Shown here one piece after another: positions 33,771-42,998 of a DNA stretch of 64,000 nucleotides (position 1 is its first letter; each line of letters opens with the position of its first letter). The stretch comes from Massariosphaeria phaeospora (Eukaryota > Ascomycota > Dothideomycetes > Pleosporales): contig JAADJZ010000002.1 of NCBI GenBank assembly GCA_011032825.1, forward strand, positions 806,001 to 870,000, written 5' to 3'. The notes under the pieces are model-generated. The model was given only the letters and a program-made list of their open reading frames with translations, made no database searches and had not been told where the DNA came from. Both the position numbers and the translations under genes were made by a program.

Positions 33771-34630
33771 CGCAAAGGGTCGCTCCCTTTGGTCTGCAAC
33801 CGCGCGCAGGTCAGAGAAACTTTGCTCTGGCCTGCATAGCGCAGAAGTCGGAGAAACTTTGCTCCGGCTTCACCCGCGTAGGGATGAGAGAAATGTTGCT
33901 CTCGTCTCTGCAGCTTAGAGAAATGTCGCTCTATTCTGCATTGCGCACCCGCGTAGGAGGCGAGAGAAATGTTGCTCTCGTCTCTGCAGCTCAGAGAAAT
34001 GTCGCTCTGTTCTGCATTGCGTAGAGGAAGTTTGGAGAAATGTTGCTCCATTCTTCACCCCCTGTGTAGGAGCCGAGAGAAATGTTGCTCTCGATCTCTG
34101 CAGTTCAGAGAAATGTCGCTCTGTTCTGTGTCGCGCAGAAGGCGTAGGAGCCGGGAGAAACGTTGCTCTCGGTCTCTGCAGCTCAAGGAAACGTTGCCTG
34201 TGCCGCATTGCGCAGAGCCTTGAAGAAATTTGCTCCAAGGCTCACCTCGCGAACGCTGGAGAAACTTCGCTCCAGTTAGTCTGTATGAGCAGCATCAGAG
34301 AAACGTTGCTCTGGTCTGTTTGCGTGGGAGGTATCCATTCCTCTAATAGTATCACGCACAGGGTTAGTGTACTCCGGTTCCTCTCCCTGTTTGCATACCG
34401 CGCAGCACTTCAAGGGTCACTCCTTTTGGTCTGCAATCCCCGCGCGAAAGTGAGAAAAATCCTTCGAGCTTTCGGTTTGCGACCTGGGCGAAGGGTTGGT
34501 ACCCCTTCGTTCAGCAATCCCAGAGTGATCTGATTGATCTCTGGAAGAGAGCTAGAACTCTCCTGTCACACCTCGCGGGTGCAAGTCTGCCCGAGGTCCC
34601 TCACAGGCCTCAACTTTTTTTCGTTGAGTT
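33771..34630 (+). ncRNA. Candidate structured RNA: array of covarying short hairpins
   Basis: At least 14 units share the core GAGAAAYKTYGCTC or a close variant, with core starts at about 33814, 33851, 33888, 33918, 33964, 33994, 34035, 34077, 34108, 34155, 34186, 34222, 34259 and 34298. In each, the bases before and after the core pair: CAGAG/CTCTG, CGGAG/CTCCG, GAGAG/CTCTC, TAGAG/CTCTA, TGGAG/CTCCA, CTGGAG/CTCCAG, and one with a G-U wobble. The stem changes on both sides together while the 8-base loop stays nearly constant. Spacing alternates about 30 and 37-47 bp. A related AAGGG...CCYTT hairpin plus GGTCTGCAA occurs near both ends (about 33773 and 34408), and a CTCAAC-T7-C-GTTGAG hairpin lies at 34609-34628. 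Transcription is inferred from the TATA-like element only. Confidence 0.55.
34609..34628 (+). terminator. Hairpin with T-run at the end of the array
   Basis: CTCAAC, seven T, C, GTTGAG. The T-run would stop RNA polymerase III or form the loop of a small hairpin; whether it acts as an end signal is inference. Confidence 0.3.
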
Positions 34631-34995
34631 CCTTTCCTACATGGCGAGGGCTTGAAGAAGATTGCCGTATACTTATGTCTGGCGTATATGGATAACGTAG
34701 CATGAACACCTTCGTCGGTAAAGACTTATGGTGAAGGCTTATGGTGAGGGTGACGACGTTGACATATGTGGAGTTGTCCTATGCTTCAATGCACGGGAAC
34801 ATGCGAACCGCTCACACGATTTGAGATGCGCAGTCAGAAATTCAAGATTTTGGCATTTCAATCAGATTATAAGAGAAGCCCGGTAACCCTGAATGTGCAG
34901 TGGACTTTGAAAGTCACTGCCGTCCCACTTCCGTCGCTTTTAACCCCATGCATGAAACCATTTTGAGAAACGTGCCAGTCGAGCCTGATAGCAAG
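34631..34995. other. Intergenic, no gene seen
   Basis: 365 bp between the hairpin locus and the 3' end of the secreted cysteine-rich gene. Confidence 0.5.
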
Positions 34996-35428
34996 CTATT
35001 TGCACCAGCCGCACTTCTGCTTGCACTGTCATAGCATGTATCAGCGCCTTGAGAACCAGAATATGCGTTCAGAATACTCACGTCCTCGAACCTGCACACG
35101 TCGTTCCTGCAAGGCCGGGTGCATGCGATCGGAATGATGAAGCAATACCATTTCTACAGAGCCGTTAGCTGAATGTTTTGTGCGGAGATGATGGGCCCTG
35201 GACCCTCTTGCAGTCGCGGAAACGCTTGTCGCACTTGTCGCATTCTGCGTTGGCGGAAACTTCGTCGTTGTCGGGTGTGGCAATGGCGGTAGGATCCTCG
35301 TTCTGGATTGCTGCAATGGCAGTAGGAGCCTCGTTCTGGATTGCGGTACCGATCGTGGGAACCTCGACCTGGGGTTTTCCAATGACGAGGGCAGCGATGG
35401 CCGCCATGATGAAGATGGAGAGCTTCAT
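34996..35428 (-). CDS. Small secreted cysteine-rich protein (effector-like)
   Basis: Three exons, 35428-35204, 35153-35082 and 35025-34996 (introns 50 and 56 bp; the first has a GCTAAC branch and GTAG acceptor, the second GTGAGT...GACAG), give 108 residues. A signal peptide (MKLSIFIMAAIAALVIG) precedes a low-complexity segment with two imperfect copies of AIQNE-x-PTAIA and an acidic patch. The C-terminal 43 or so residues hold ten cysteines: CDKC, then RDC, WYC, IAC, RPC, DVC, EDC, QKC and GWC. The last 30 bp exon encodes only CKQKCGWCK. Size, signal and cysteine count match candidate effectors or antimicrobial peptides. TATATAG on the minus strand lies about 100 bp upstream. Read unspliced, the frame ends early and loses seven cysteines. 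Confidence 0.72.
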
Positions 35429-35833
35429 GGTTGCTGTGGACGTGGAAGTCGGATGAGGTGGATGCTTTGTTAGGGCTGGAGTGTTGAGAGGAAGAGAGAG
35501 AGGAAGAGAGGGAAGATGACCGACTCTTATATAGGGTAAAGCTGGGCCAGCGGCTGGGTGAAGGCGGTAAGAGGGCCAGCGGCGGGGTGAAGGCGGTGAG
35601 AGGGCCAGCGGCGTAGGTAAAGTTGAAGTGACGGTGAGAGTAAAAGTAATAGAGGTCCGCACGTGCGAAGTGATGAAGGCTTTAGAAGTGAATGTGAAAG
35701 ACTAGTATATTTTACTCAAGTGAAGGTGAATATTGGGCACCGAACTTTCGTGCACGTGGCAACTCCCACAAACCAAATCTCTCCGCACAGCCACTCAATC
35801 AAAGCGAATTACATACGGACATGCACTCTCATC
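35429..35833. repeat. Promoter region with a 29-30 bp minisatellite
   Basis: About 2.5 copies of a GGGCCAGCGGC...GGTGAAGGCGGT unit at about 35543-35616, upstream of the TATA-like element (35526-35534) of the cysteine-rich gene. No coding signal. Confidence 0.7.
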
Positions 35834-36930
35834 CTAGCTCTTGAAATTATCTTTTCGAATCTTGGTCCCAGTCTTCAAAGCATTCCACATGGTGTGTCCG
35901 TCATCCATCATCAAGCCTACATGGTGAATACCTTCAGGGTTGTTGGCACAGTCGCATTTGCCGCCGAAGAAGACCGCATCACCAGCGCGTCTATTCGCCC
36001 ATTCGATCTTCCTATAGCGCATGGTTAGCCTCAGATGCGAAGCTACGTACACACCGGGAGATATGAGATCATAGCCCACGACAACCACTGGGCCTTTACA
36101 AAACGCCATGGTATCTACCACACCAGGTAATGTCCCAGTAGAGCGAGTAGAAGCGTCGGACGTAGGTGCACTTACTTGTACTTTAGCTTGCTCTCTTTCG
36201 CACAGTACATTGACCTTGTCACCCGAAGACCCTCGGAGAATAGATCGCGCCCAGTCACCTTGCATACAGCCCATGAGACGAGGCCGGAGCAGTCGAAGCC
36301 ACCACCAGTCGGGCCCTTGCAGTTTCCTCCGGCCCAGTGATCTAGTGGTTTCGTCAGTAGGGACATTCACTAAATATCATTTGAAAGCTACTAACACGGT
36401 AGCCCTTCCGCTTCCTTAGCCTTCGCCAGGATCTTCTCTCCTATATTGGGTGTCGGCTTTGGTTTGGAGGTTGCGCTGGGCTTCTCCGGCGGAGGGCTCG
36501 ACTTTGGCGGCTCGCTTGGCTTTGGCTCTTTACTCGGCTTCGCGGTGGTCGTTGAATTGCTGGTAGCGCTTGGTAGCGCCCCTGTAGGAATCTCGTTCGT
36601 CACGCAGCATCTGAAGGCATCCGGCCCCGGGCAGAGGTATTGAATGAGGCTTTTCCCGCCCCCACATTTATCGACCCATCGACAATCACCCTTTCTCGCC
36701 TCGAGCTGGCACGACGTCTTGGTACAGCATTTGATGTCTTCGGGCGTGCCTGGACACGCGTTGGAGATATATGTGCCGTTATCGCGTGTGCATGAAGCTG
36801 TTGGAACGCAGACTCCGACAGCACCGTTTTCACCGGTACAAGGCCCATTGATCCTCGCTGTGGGAGAAGCGACGTTGGCGTTGACTGCCGTAGCTGCGAG
36901 AAGGAAAAAGGCAGCTTGGTATGCGCGCAT
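35834..36930 (-). CDS. Secreted NlpC/P60-family peptidase with cysteine-rich N-terminal repeats
   Basis: Exons 36930-36396, 36341-36176 and 36011-35834 (introns 54 and 164 bp) give 292 residues. A signal peptide (MRAYQAAFFLLAATAVNA) is followed by two cysteine-rich repeats (NACPGTPEDIKCC and YLCPGPDAFRCC), then a Ser/Pro/Lys-rich linker (KPSKEPKPSEPPKSSPPPEK) and the catalytic domain. Catalytic cysteine is in GGGFDCSGLVSW and histidine in GIHHVGLMMD. NlpC/P60 enzymes cleave peptide bonds in bacterial cell-wall peptidoglycan or related amides. The second intron was set by phase: splicing at AA|GTAAGT joins LKYKK to IEWANRRAGDAVFFGG as in relatives. Same strand as the adjacent small secreted protein, 405 bp away. 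Confidence 0.85.
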
Positions 36931-38721
36931 TTTAACAGAGCGGTGAAAGCACTAGAATATCGGAACGAATGACTAGGGTAAGGAAGGTAGGGCTGGCGAA
37001 AGGGACATTCACATCGGCACTACGAAGATCATATATGATCCATCGAGGAAGCAAAAAAGGAGAGATTTCGCAAAGCTGAGATCTGAAACCGTAAAGCTGT
37101 ACAGCTGTTCGTGTTAGTCGCTCTCACATCTAGCTTCGGGAATCGTATCTGCAGATTCATCAAATTGCCGCGCGGGCAAAAGGCTTTCCATCATGTTTAG
37201 CGGGGCTACCCGGACCATTTGCAGTCGTAATTCGCATTCGCAGCTCTGTTGACCGGTTGTGCCTCAAAAGTCTAGGGGGAAACGTCGATGTAAAGTATGT
37301 ACAGCCGCGGCGCAATCACCGGATACGAGTCCGGACTTGCCAAGCCGCGCCGCTGAGATGCACACGATGATGCCACGACTCTGATAGCGAATGGAAAGAT
37401 TTCGTGAGATGTTGCGTGGCGTAGATCGTGGTTAGTACCTGCATCTGTGCCTCGTAGCCCCAGATGAAGTGTAACGGTGGCGTAGCCAGTGCTTCGTGAG
37501 CCCCAAGTTTAGATGTTTGTGCGGGGTTCAAGAATTGGCTGAGATGAAAACTTTAGGTTGAGAACGATGCTATCCAGTAGGTGTATAGACGAAGAAAGGT
37601 ATTCCAAGGTTGGGAGGGAAGTACTGATGTTTTCCGGCTCGACAGCAGTGACGTGATCCTTCCAGGCTTAGTTATAGCTGACCCCGCACCCACGTGATCA
37701 ACCACAATCACGTGCGCAAGCACCTGCCGCTTCAATCTCGCTCAGATACCTGGGTTGCGTTTCGATATAATGGTCAAGAGACTCTAGATAAAAGCCTACA
37801 GAACTGTACCACTTTGTCAATACAGCGCGGTCGAGATTTGATGTGACAGGGCTTACATAGCCAACAGGTTCGCAGCCGGTCTCTTCACTTCCCCTCAATG
37901 CCAGGTGCTTGAGCAATTTCATCGTCGCAGACGCTGAGAAAATGTGAAGATATCAGAAAGTTGGCGCCAACTATGGGTGAGGGGACACGTTGGTATTTCG
38001 AGAGACGCAGAGGTAAGCCCGCACCCTAGTATTTTCCCGGGCAATGCCTCTTTCGTCAGGTACACGCAGCGCAACTCCACGATACAAAAACGCCATCCCA
38101 CTAGGAACGGTCCGACCCGACCACATGGTGTGCGCATGCACGCTCCTTCACTGTGCACAACCCCGTCACCGATAAACCCGCAGACCAGCGATAACGGATA
38201 TGCCACTCTCAAGAATGGGTGAAGAGTAATAATTTGTGTTGAAGCGAGTCCGAAGTTTATCGCTGCATTCAGAGGGCTTTATAGTGCTGACATGCATGAC
38301 ACGGAGACATATCAGCCCTAAAGACGCATCTCCGATCATTTGCAGAAGGCAGCGTGGAGAACGAAATTGAATTGTACTGGGATATGATGCATGACGAGTT
38401 AGGCAAACAATGGTTTTCATGAAGATTCCATCCGCGATTAGCGGACCCTGGGGACAGGTTTGGGGGCGGGAAGGAACAAGCCTGCACACTAACTCTCTAG
38501 CCGCCTGCAAACAGCTGGCATTGTCTGATTAGTCTGCGGGAAGGGCCCGATGCGTCTGTGACGCCCACGCAGATTACACTAGCCCTACCGATCGCGCATG
38601 ATTATATGAGGTGCATGTTCGTCAACGGTAACACAAGCACGATGATCCAGCCTTATTCCAGTTGTTTATGCCACCCGCTTACTCACTCTAACCCCTTCGG
38701 CTCCACCGAAACCCACGCCCT
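36931..38721. other. 1.8 kb interval without a supported gene
   Basis: Open frames of 60-114 codons on both strands show no domain. A 74-codon minus frame at 37922-37698 is the most protein-like but has no recognisable relative. The region separates the secreted-protein pair from the polyketide genes. Confidence 0.5.
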
Positions 38722-40446
38722 TCAACGCGTCCACCCCACAAGCAACTGCTGACTCTCCGCTTCTAGACTGTCCCCCTGCGAACACCCCACGGTGTCAAAC
38801 CCCGCGCGCCGGAATGTCGCCATCCACTTCTCAGCAGCCTGAATCGGGTATCCCTTTCCGCCCTCGGCGAGCCACCAACCATCCAGTAGTCCGAAGCAGA
38901 TATCGTACCAATTAACTGGCCGTGTGACTTCTGCAAGTACCATGAATCCTCCCTCGCGCAGCGTCCCATGGAGTCTACAACAGGCGGCTGTGCGGTCCGA
39001 CGCTGCGTGCACTGCGTTTGCGCCGATAACAATGTCGAAGTGGTTGCGGAATGGTTCCGCTGGGTCTTTCTCGAAGTCGAAAGTGCCGAAGGATACCCAC
39101 GGGTACTGCTTGAAGCGGCGTTTTGCTTGGGCGACGAATGCTGAGGATATGTCTGTGATGGTGTACTCGATTGCTCTATCCGTTTGACCGAGTCCTTCGA
39201 CTAATCGAGCCGTAGCACTCCCGGTCCCAGCACCAACTTCCAAAATGCGCAAAGGCGTGCTCTCATCGCTTCTGCGCTCAGTCGCAAAATTGACTACAAA
39301 ATGTACGAGTTGATCGTTGAGCGTGGACAGCATGGGCGAGTCGGCGTAGAACGATTCCATAATCCGCAGCGACGACAAACTCCCGAACATGACTGACGCA
39401 GCATCCGTCTTCCCGCTCACGCATTCGGCCAATCGCGGTCCAACGAGTCCCAGCAAATCTGTTTCACGCTTGTATTGCGGGAAGCGCTCTCGTAGAGAAG
39501 CGTTGAGCTTGGAAGAGCCATCAGTCTCCAGTGGAGCGTTGCCGCGAACGAGTCCATCGCGGCCTCGAACGATGATGTGTATTTCGACGAGTAAGTCCCA
39601 CATCCGGTCGAACAGTTTGTTGTACTTCGGCAGGTGCTCGACATCAGAGAAAATGGTACCCGATGGAATATCAGCCAAATCCACTCCCAGAGTGGAAAAG
39701 CCTTCTGTTACGTAGGCAAGCAGCAGTTCGTCAAATGCAGGAGCGACGTCATCCCAATAATTCGAATAGCCTCGTTTCTGGGCCAATGCGTCGAATTCAT
39801 TGTCAGCTTTGGCGAGAGCCCTGAATGGATCCTGGAACTCATCTGGGGTTGTGTCTGAGGAATCATCTAGAGGTGTGTCAATCGTTGGTGAGGTATCGAC
39901 GGGAGAGTCTTTCCGCTCTACAGCCGGTCCATCCGACCTGAATTCGAGGCACTTCCTGAGGCTTCCAACTGTCGTATTCTCATTGAATAGGCTTTCAGCA
40001 ATCGTCGTCGCAAACGCCTCTTCAAGATCTTGTCGCAATAACAGCATCGCCATAGGATCCAATCCCAGCCCGCCCAGTGTCTGAGTGTCGTCAATTTGCG
40101 TAACTTCAAACTCTGCGGCTTGTGAAATCAAGCGTATCATCTTCTCGGACCCAGTGGCATCTGGCTCTTTTGGGATGTTTACAGCAGGTATACTGATTTT
40201 GGCCTTCTCCACTGCAGCTGTGTTGGCATTTTCGTTGGGGAGTTGCTGAAGAATATGTTGCAACGTAGAAACCAGAAGTGCGTCCGCCGAGATTTGGAGT
40301 GCAAATCTGCTCGCCAACTCCGCAGCTAACTGTACTGCCTGCAAAGAGTCGAGTCCCAAATCCTCCAGAACGCTACGGTGAGCGACATCAGCGTGAATAC
40401 CTGTGTAGCCCGCGACGAGCTTCGTAACAATGTCGCTGTTGGCCAT
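38722..40446 (-). CDS. Stand-alone ACP-ACP-C-methyltransferase protein (detached C-terminal part of a non-reducing PKS)
   Basis: Single exon, 574 residues from the ATG at 40446; the open frame extends to 40539, but that stretch shows no homology. Order: ACP1 (residues 1-70, LEDLGLDSLQAVQ, phosphopantetheine serine at 34), ACP2 (about 100-165, GGLGLDPMAMLLL, where residue 131 is proline instead of serine), an acidic Ser/Thr/Pro linker, and a C-methyltransferase domain (about 205-574). The latter has SAM motif LRILEVGAGTGSATA at about 403, ITDISSAFVAQAK, VIGANAVHAASD and RPVNWYDICFGLLDGWW. This is the tail of methylating non-reducing PKSs, which normally follows the ACP in one chain. No KS, AT or thioesterase is present. 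It presumably works in trans with the PKS at 42999-48289. Confidence 0.85.
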   Translation of the reverse strand: MANSDIVTKLVAGYTGIHADVAHRSVLEDLGLDSLQAVQLAAELASRFALQISADALLVSTLQHILQQLPNENANTAAVEKAKISIPAVNIPKEPDATGSEKMIRLISQAAEFEVTQIDDTQTLGGLGLDPMAMLLLRQDLEEAFATTIAESLFNENTTVGSLRKCLEFRSDGPAVERKDSPVDTSPTIDTPLDDSSDTTPDEFQDPFRALAKADNEFDALAQKRGYSNYWDDVAPAFDELLLAYVTEGFSTLGVDLADIPSGTIFSDVEHLPKYNKLFDRMWDLLVEIHIIVRGRDGLVRGNAPLETDGSSKLNASLRERFPQYKRETDLLGLVGPRLAECVSGKTDAASVMFGSLSSLRIMESFYADSPMLSTLNDQLVHFVVNFATERRSDESTPLRILEVGAGTGSATARLVEGLGQTDRAIEYTITDISSAFVAQAKRRFKQYPWVSFGTFDFEKDPAEPFRNHFDIVIGANAVHAASDRTAACCRLHGTLREGGFMVLAEVTRPVNWYDICFGLLDGWWLAEGGKGYPIQAAEKWMATFRRAGFDTVGCSQGDSLEAESQQLLVGWTR

Positions 40447-41091
40447 ATTATCAGGACAATAGTAGAATAACGTGCGGAACGGGGTGGTCTGTGAATCCGA
40501 GATTGTAATGCGGGTGTCTGCAACTCCCCCCCAAAACAACGGCCTTCACTGGCCAGTATTATACGCAGCGCATGCTCAAAAGTACCCCTCCAACCCCGCA
40601 CATCAAAAAGGCAACCTCCACGGTCCGCCCACCGCCGTCGACCGGCTGAATATCTTCGGAAAACGAAACCACGCAATCACTCACTCCGATACCGCAAATC
40701 CGCCCATCTACAAGCAGACATGGCCACATGAAACCCCCCTGTCCTGCATCCAACGGGAATTACTATCTTACCGAGAATCCGGTAATAGTGAGATGGGATC
40801 AGATGTGCATATCCACGTCCAATAGGAACCACTCCAGCTGCGCATACACTCACAAGTGATTGGCGGACCAAAAATGACGGGTGCAAGCGTGACTGCTGCC
40901 GTAGGTAAGATTCCTAGCTTGGCTACATACATGCAGACCGATAAGCAACTGCCAGCACTCCTGTGCGACATCGCGTAGACCAGACCACAACCACCACCTC
41001 GAAAAACTATCGGATAACGCAAGGGGAAAACGGGGTTCGCGAGCATAACTGTCCACCGCTCCGCTCGTGCATCACGCATTTACGGCCAAAA
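40447..41091. promoter_or_regulatory. Intergenic region between the methyltransferase genes
   Basis: 645 bp containing the promoter of the ACP-CMeT gene and the 3' flank of the O-methyltransferase. A 117-codon plus frame (40472-40825) has no recognisable domain. Confidence 0.5.
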
Positions 41092-42433
41092 CTAGCCCGT
41101 CCACACCACCTCGACGATGTGCATAGTGCGTCCGGAAGCCATGCGCACTGCATTCAGCACGAATCGGGAGTCGGCCGCCTTGAGCAACTTCTCGAAGTCG
41201 ACGCGGCGCCGCTCCTTGCCGTTGAACATGGCCGCCATGATCATGTCGAGCTGGAAGCCGAAGCGGGCGGAGAGATCCGTAACCGGCTTGTCTTCCAGGA
41301 CATACTCGTAGATCAGGATCTTGGTTCCCGGTCTGAGTGCCGGTCGCAAGTTTTGCAGAATCTGGACAGCGTACTTGTCGCTCCAGTTATGCAAGATGTA
41401 CCGGAGGAGGAAGGCAGCCGGTGGATCCTCCGTGGCCTGTTGCGGCTCGAGGAAGCTGTGGGCTAGGAAATCGACACGGCTCTTCAGCGTGTCGGAGACC
41501 TGGCTGCGTTGGCTGCGCCCTACCTCGACAACTTCAGGCAGATCCTGCACCACGAAACGGACATGTTTCGTATGCTGCGCAAGGAAGTAACTGATTTGAC
41601 CGTGGCCCCCACCGATATCTACAATCGTAGCGCCAGGATAGTCGAGTTCGGGTGCTGTCCAGTCAAAGGCCGTGAGGATATGACGAAGATCCCAGCTATC
41701 GCCTTTAGTGTAGTGACCCATGGCACTGCCGAACCGGCGGCCTCTCTCAGGCTCCGCGGCGTATATCCCAAAGGTGGGTAGATCACTCTGGTTTTCCATG
41801 CTGAATGCGGTCCTAGACTGCTCGCCCACATCGTGGCCATGTCGGTTCCAAACTTTAGGGAGCCTCAATGCGGCCGGCGCAATATCTTCGAGCTGCAGCC
41901 CCACGGAATCATGCAACTGGCTGTCGGTCGCAAGCTTGCGCGAAGAAGCGGTATGGCGGACACGACCTGTCGCAGGATCCTCATCGAACAGATTGCTACC
42001 CATGGCGCAGCGAATGAACCTACGGCACAGATCCTCGTGGAGACCAGACGATCCCGAAATCTCGGCATAGGAAGCAGTTCCTTCAAGCGGGACAGCCTTG
42101 GCAAGGTTGTAGTGATAGATGACCAGAAGGGGCACTGCATCAGTCCACTGATAAGAACCGGAGTTAGCCAACTTCAGACCCAACTACAGAGGCAATCCGG
42201 GAACTTACACAGAACGTAATGTCCATGATATCCATAACCGCGCCACGTGCCAGTTTCTTCAGTTCATTGCTCCCGTTAGCAAGCGAAGCTCGCAAGTCCT
42301 GATACTCAGCCGGCAGGTCGTCCAGAGGATCGACATGGATGGATGGGTATGGCAAGTTCTTCTCCTCCAGAGCTGCATCGAGCTGCTTGGCATGTGCGAG
42401 GATAGCTTCGGCTTTGGCGGTCAGAGATGCCAT
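41092..42433 (-). CDS. SAM-dependent O-methyltransferase (COMT-like)
   Basis: Exons 42433-42209 and 42147-41092 (61 bp intron, GTAAGT...TATCAG) give 426 residues. The first half is the helical dimerisation/winged-helix part (YNLAKAVP, then SGLHEDLCRRFIRCAM). The C-terminal half binds SAM: ATIVDIGGGHGQISYFLAQ at about 250, FVVQDLPEVV, RYILHNWSDKYAVQIL with the catalytic histidine at about 326, and ILIYEYVLEDKP. Family members methylate phenolic hydroxyls in fungal polyketides. It is divergent from the PKS across 565 bp and next to the ACP-CMeT gene, so the likely substrate is the cluster's aromatic product. The second-exon frame alone opens with a spurious upstream extension. Confidence 0.92.
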
Positions 42434-42998
42434 GATGTGAACGAGTTGGCGGCAAACAAGTGATAGTGGTGAAACAGATAAGGGTGATGACTGCAGGTTT
42501 TCAAACGGAATGTTGGTTCGATTATTTCCTTGACTGAAGGCCTGCCTAAATAGCCAACTGACGCGGCTTTCACTGGACGCATACAGGGTATGGCTTACGA
42601 GTGCATCCCGATCCTTTTGGAGATTGAGTCAGTCTGCGCTGTTAGTCCGGAGGTACTAGGTTGCATTTGTGCCTTATGCCTTATCAAAGAAGGCAGCGGA
42701 CCGGCCCTTGGATCTACATTACGCTGCATAGAAAGGCTTACGTTCATTTTATCCAGAACCACCTCATCCTGGTTTTTGATGCCCGTGGTACAATCCCCAC
42801 ATCCGGGCTGCAGGAGTGGCTGTTTGAGGGAACCCCGAGCTTATCGACATCTGAGCTGCGTAAGCCCACTATGGACGGGGTATCAATCCTGATTTGTGAA
42901 TTTGGCAAGGTAGAGTCTGTCCTCTCCCTGAAGTTAAAAGTCCAGATCCGAAGTTATTTGTTCTCCAAACCAATATTCAACATTTTACTTTCACCATC
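42434..42998. promoter_or_regulatory. Bidirectional promoter, O-methyltransferase / PKS
   Basis: 565 bp between divergent start codons. It holds CGG/CCG-type motifs (for example GTCCGGAGG at about 42638 and GCGGACCGGCC at about 42694) that could bind Zn2Cys6 regulators; no such regulator gene is seen nearby, so this is suggestive only. Confidence 0.55.

Noticed and set aside
33692..34238. Overlapping minus-strand open frames with repeated HFSELQRREQHFS-like peptides
   Set aside because: They are translations of the hairpin array. Unit spacing is not a multiple of three, copies fall in different frames, and no start, signal or domain supports a protein.
33771..34630. CRISPR-like or tRNA-like array
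   Set aside because: Spacers are conserved rather than unique, unit length varies and the host is a fungus; no tRNA cloverleaf or A/B box was found.
40447..40539. Upstream extension of the ACP-CMeT frame (31 residues from the ATG at 40539)
   Set aside because: No resemblance to PKS sequence; the first ACP helix begins right after the ATG at 40446.
40472..40825. 117-codon plus-strand frame between the two methyltransferase genes
   Set aside because: No domain, no relative recognised, and it covers the promoter of the ACP-CMeT gene.
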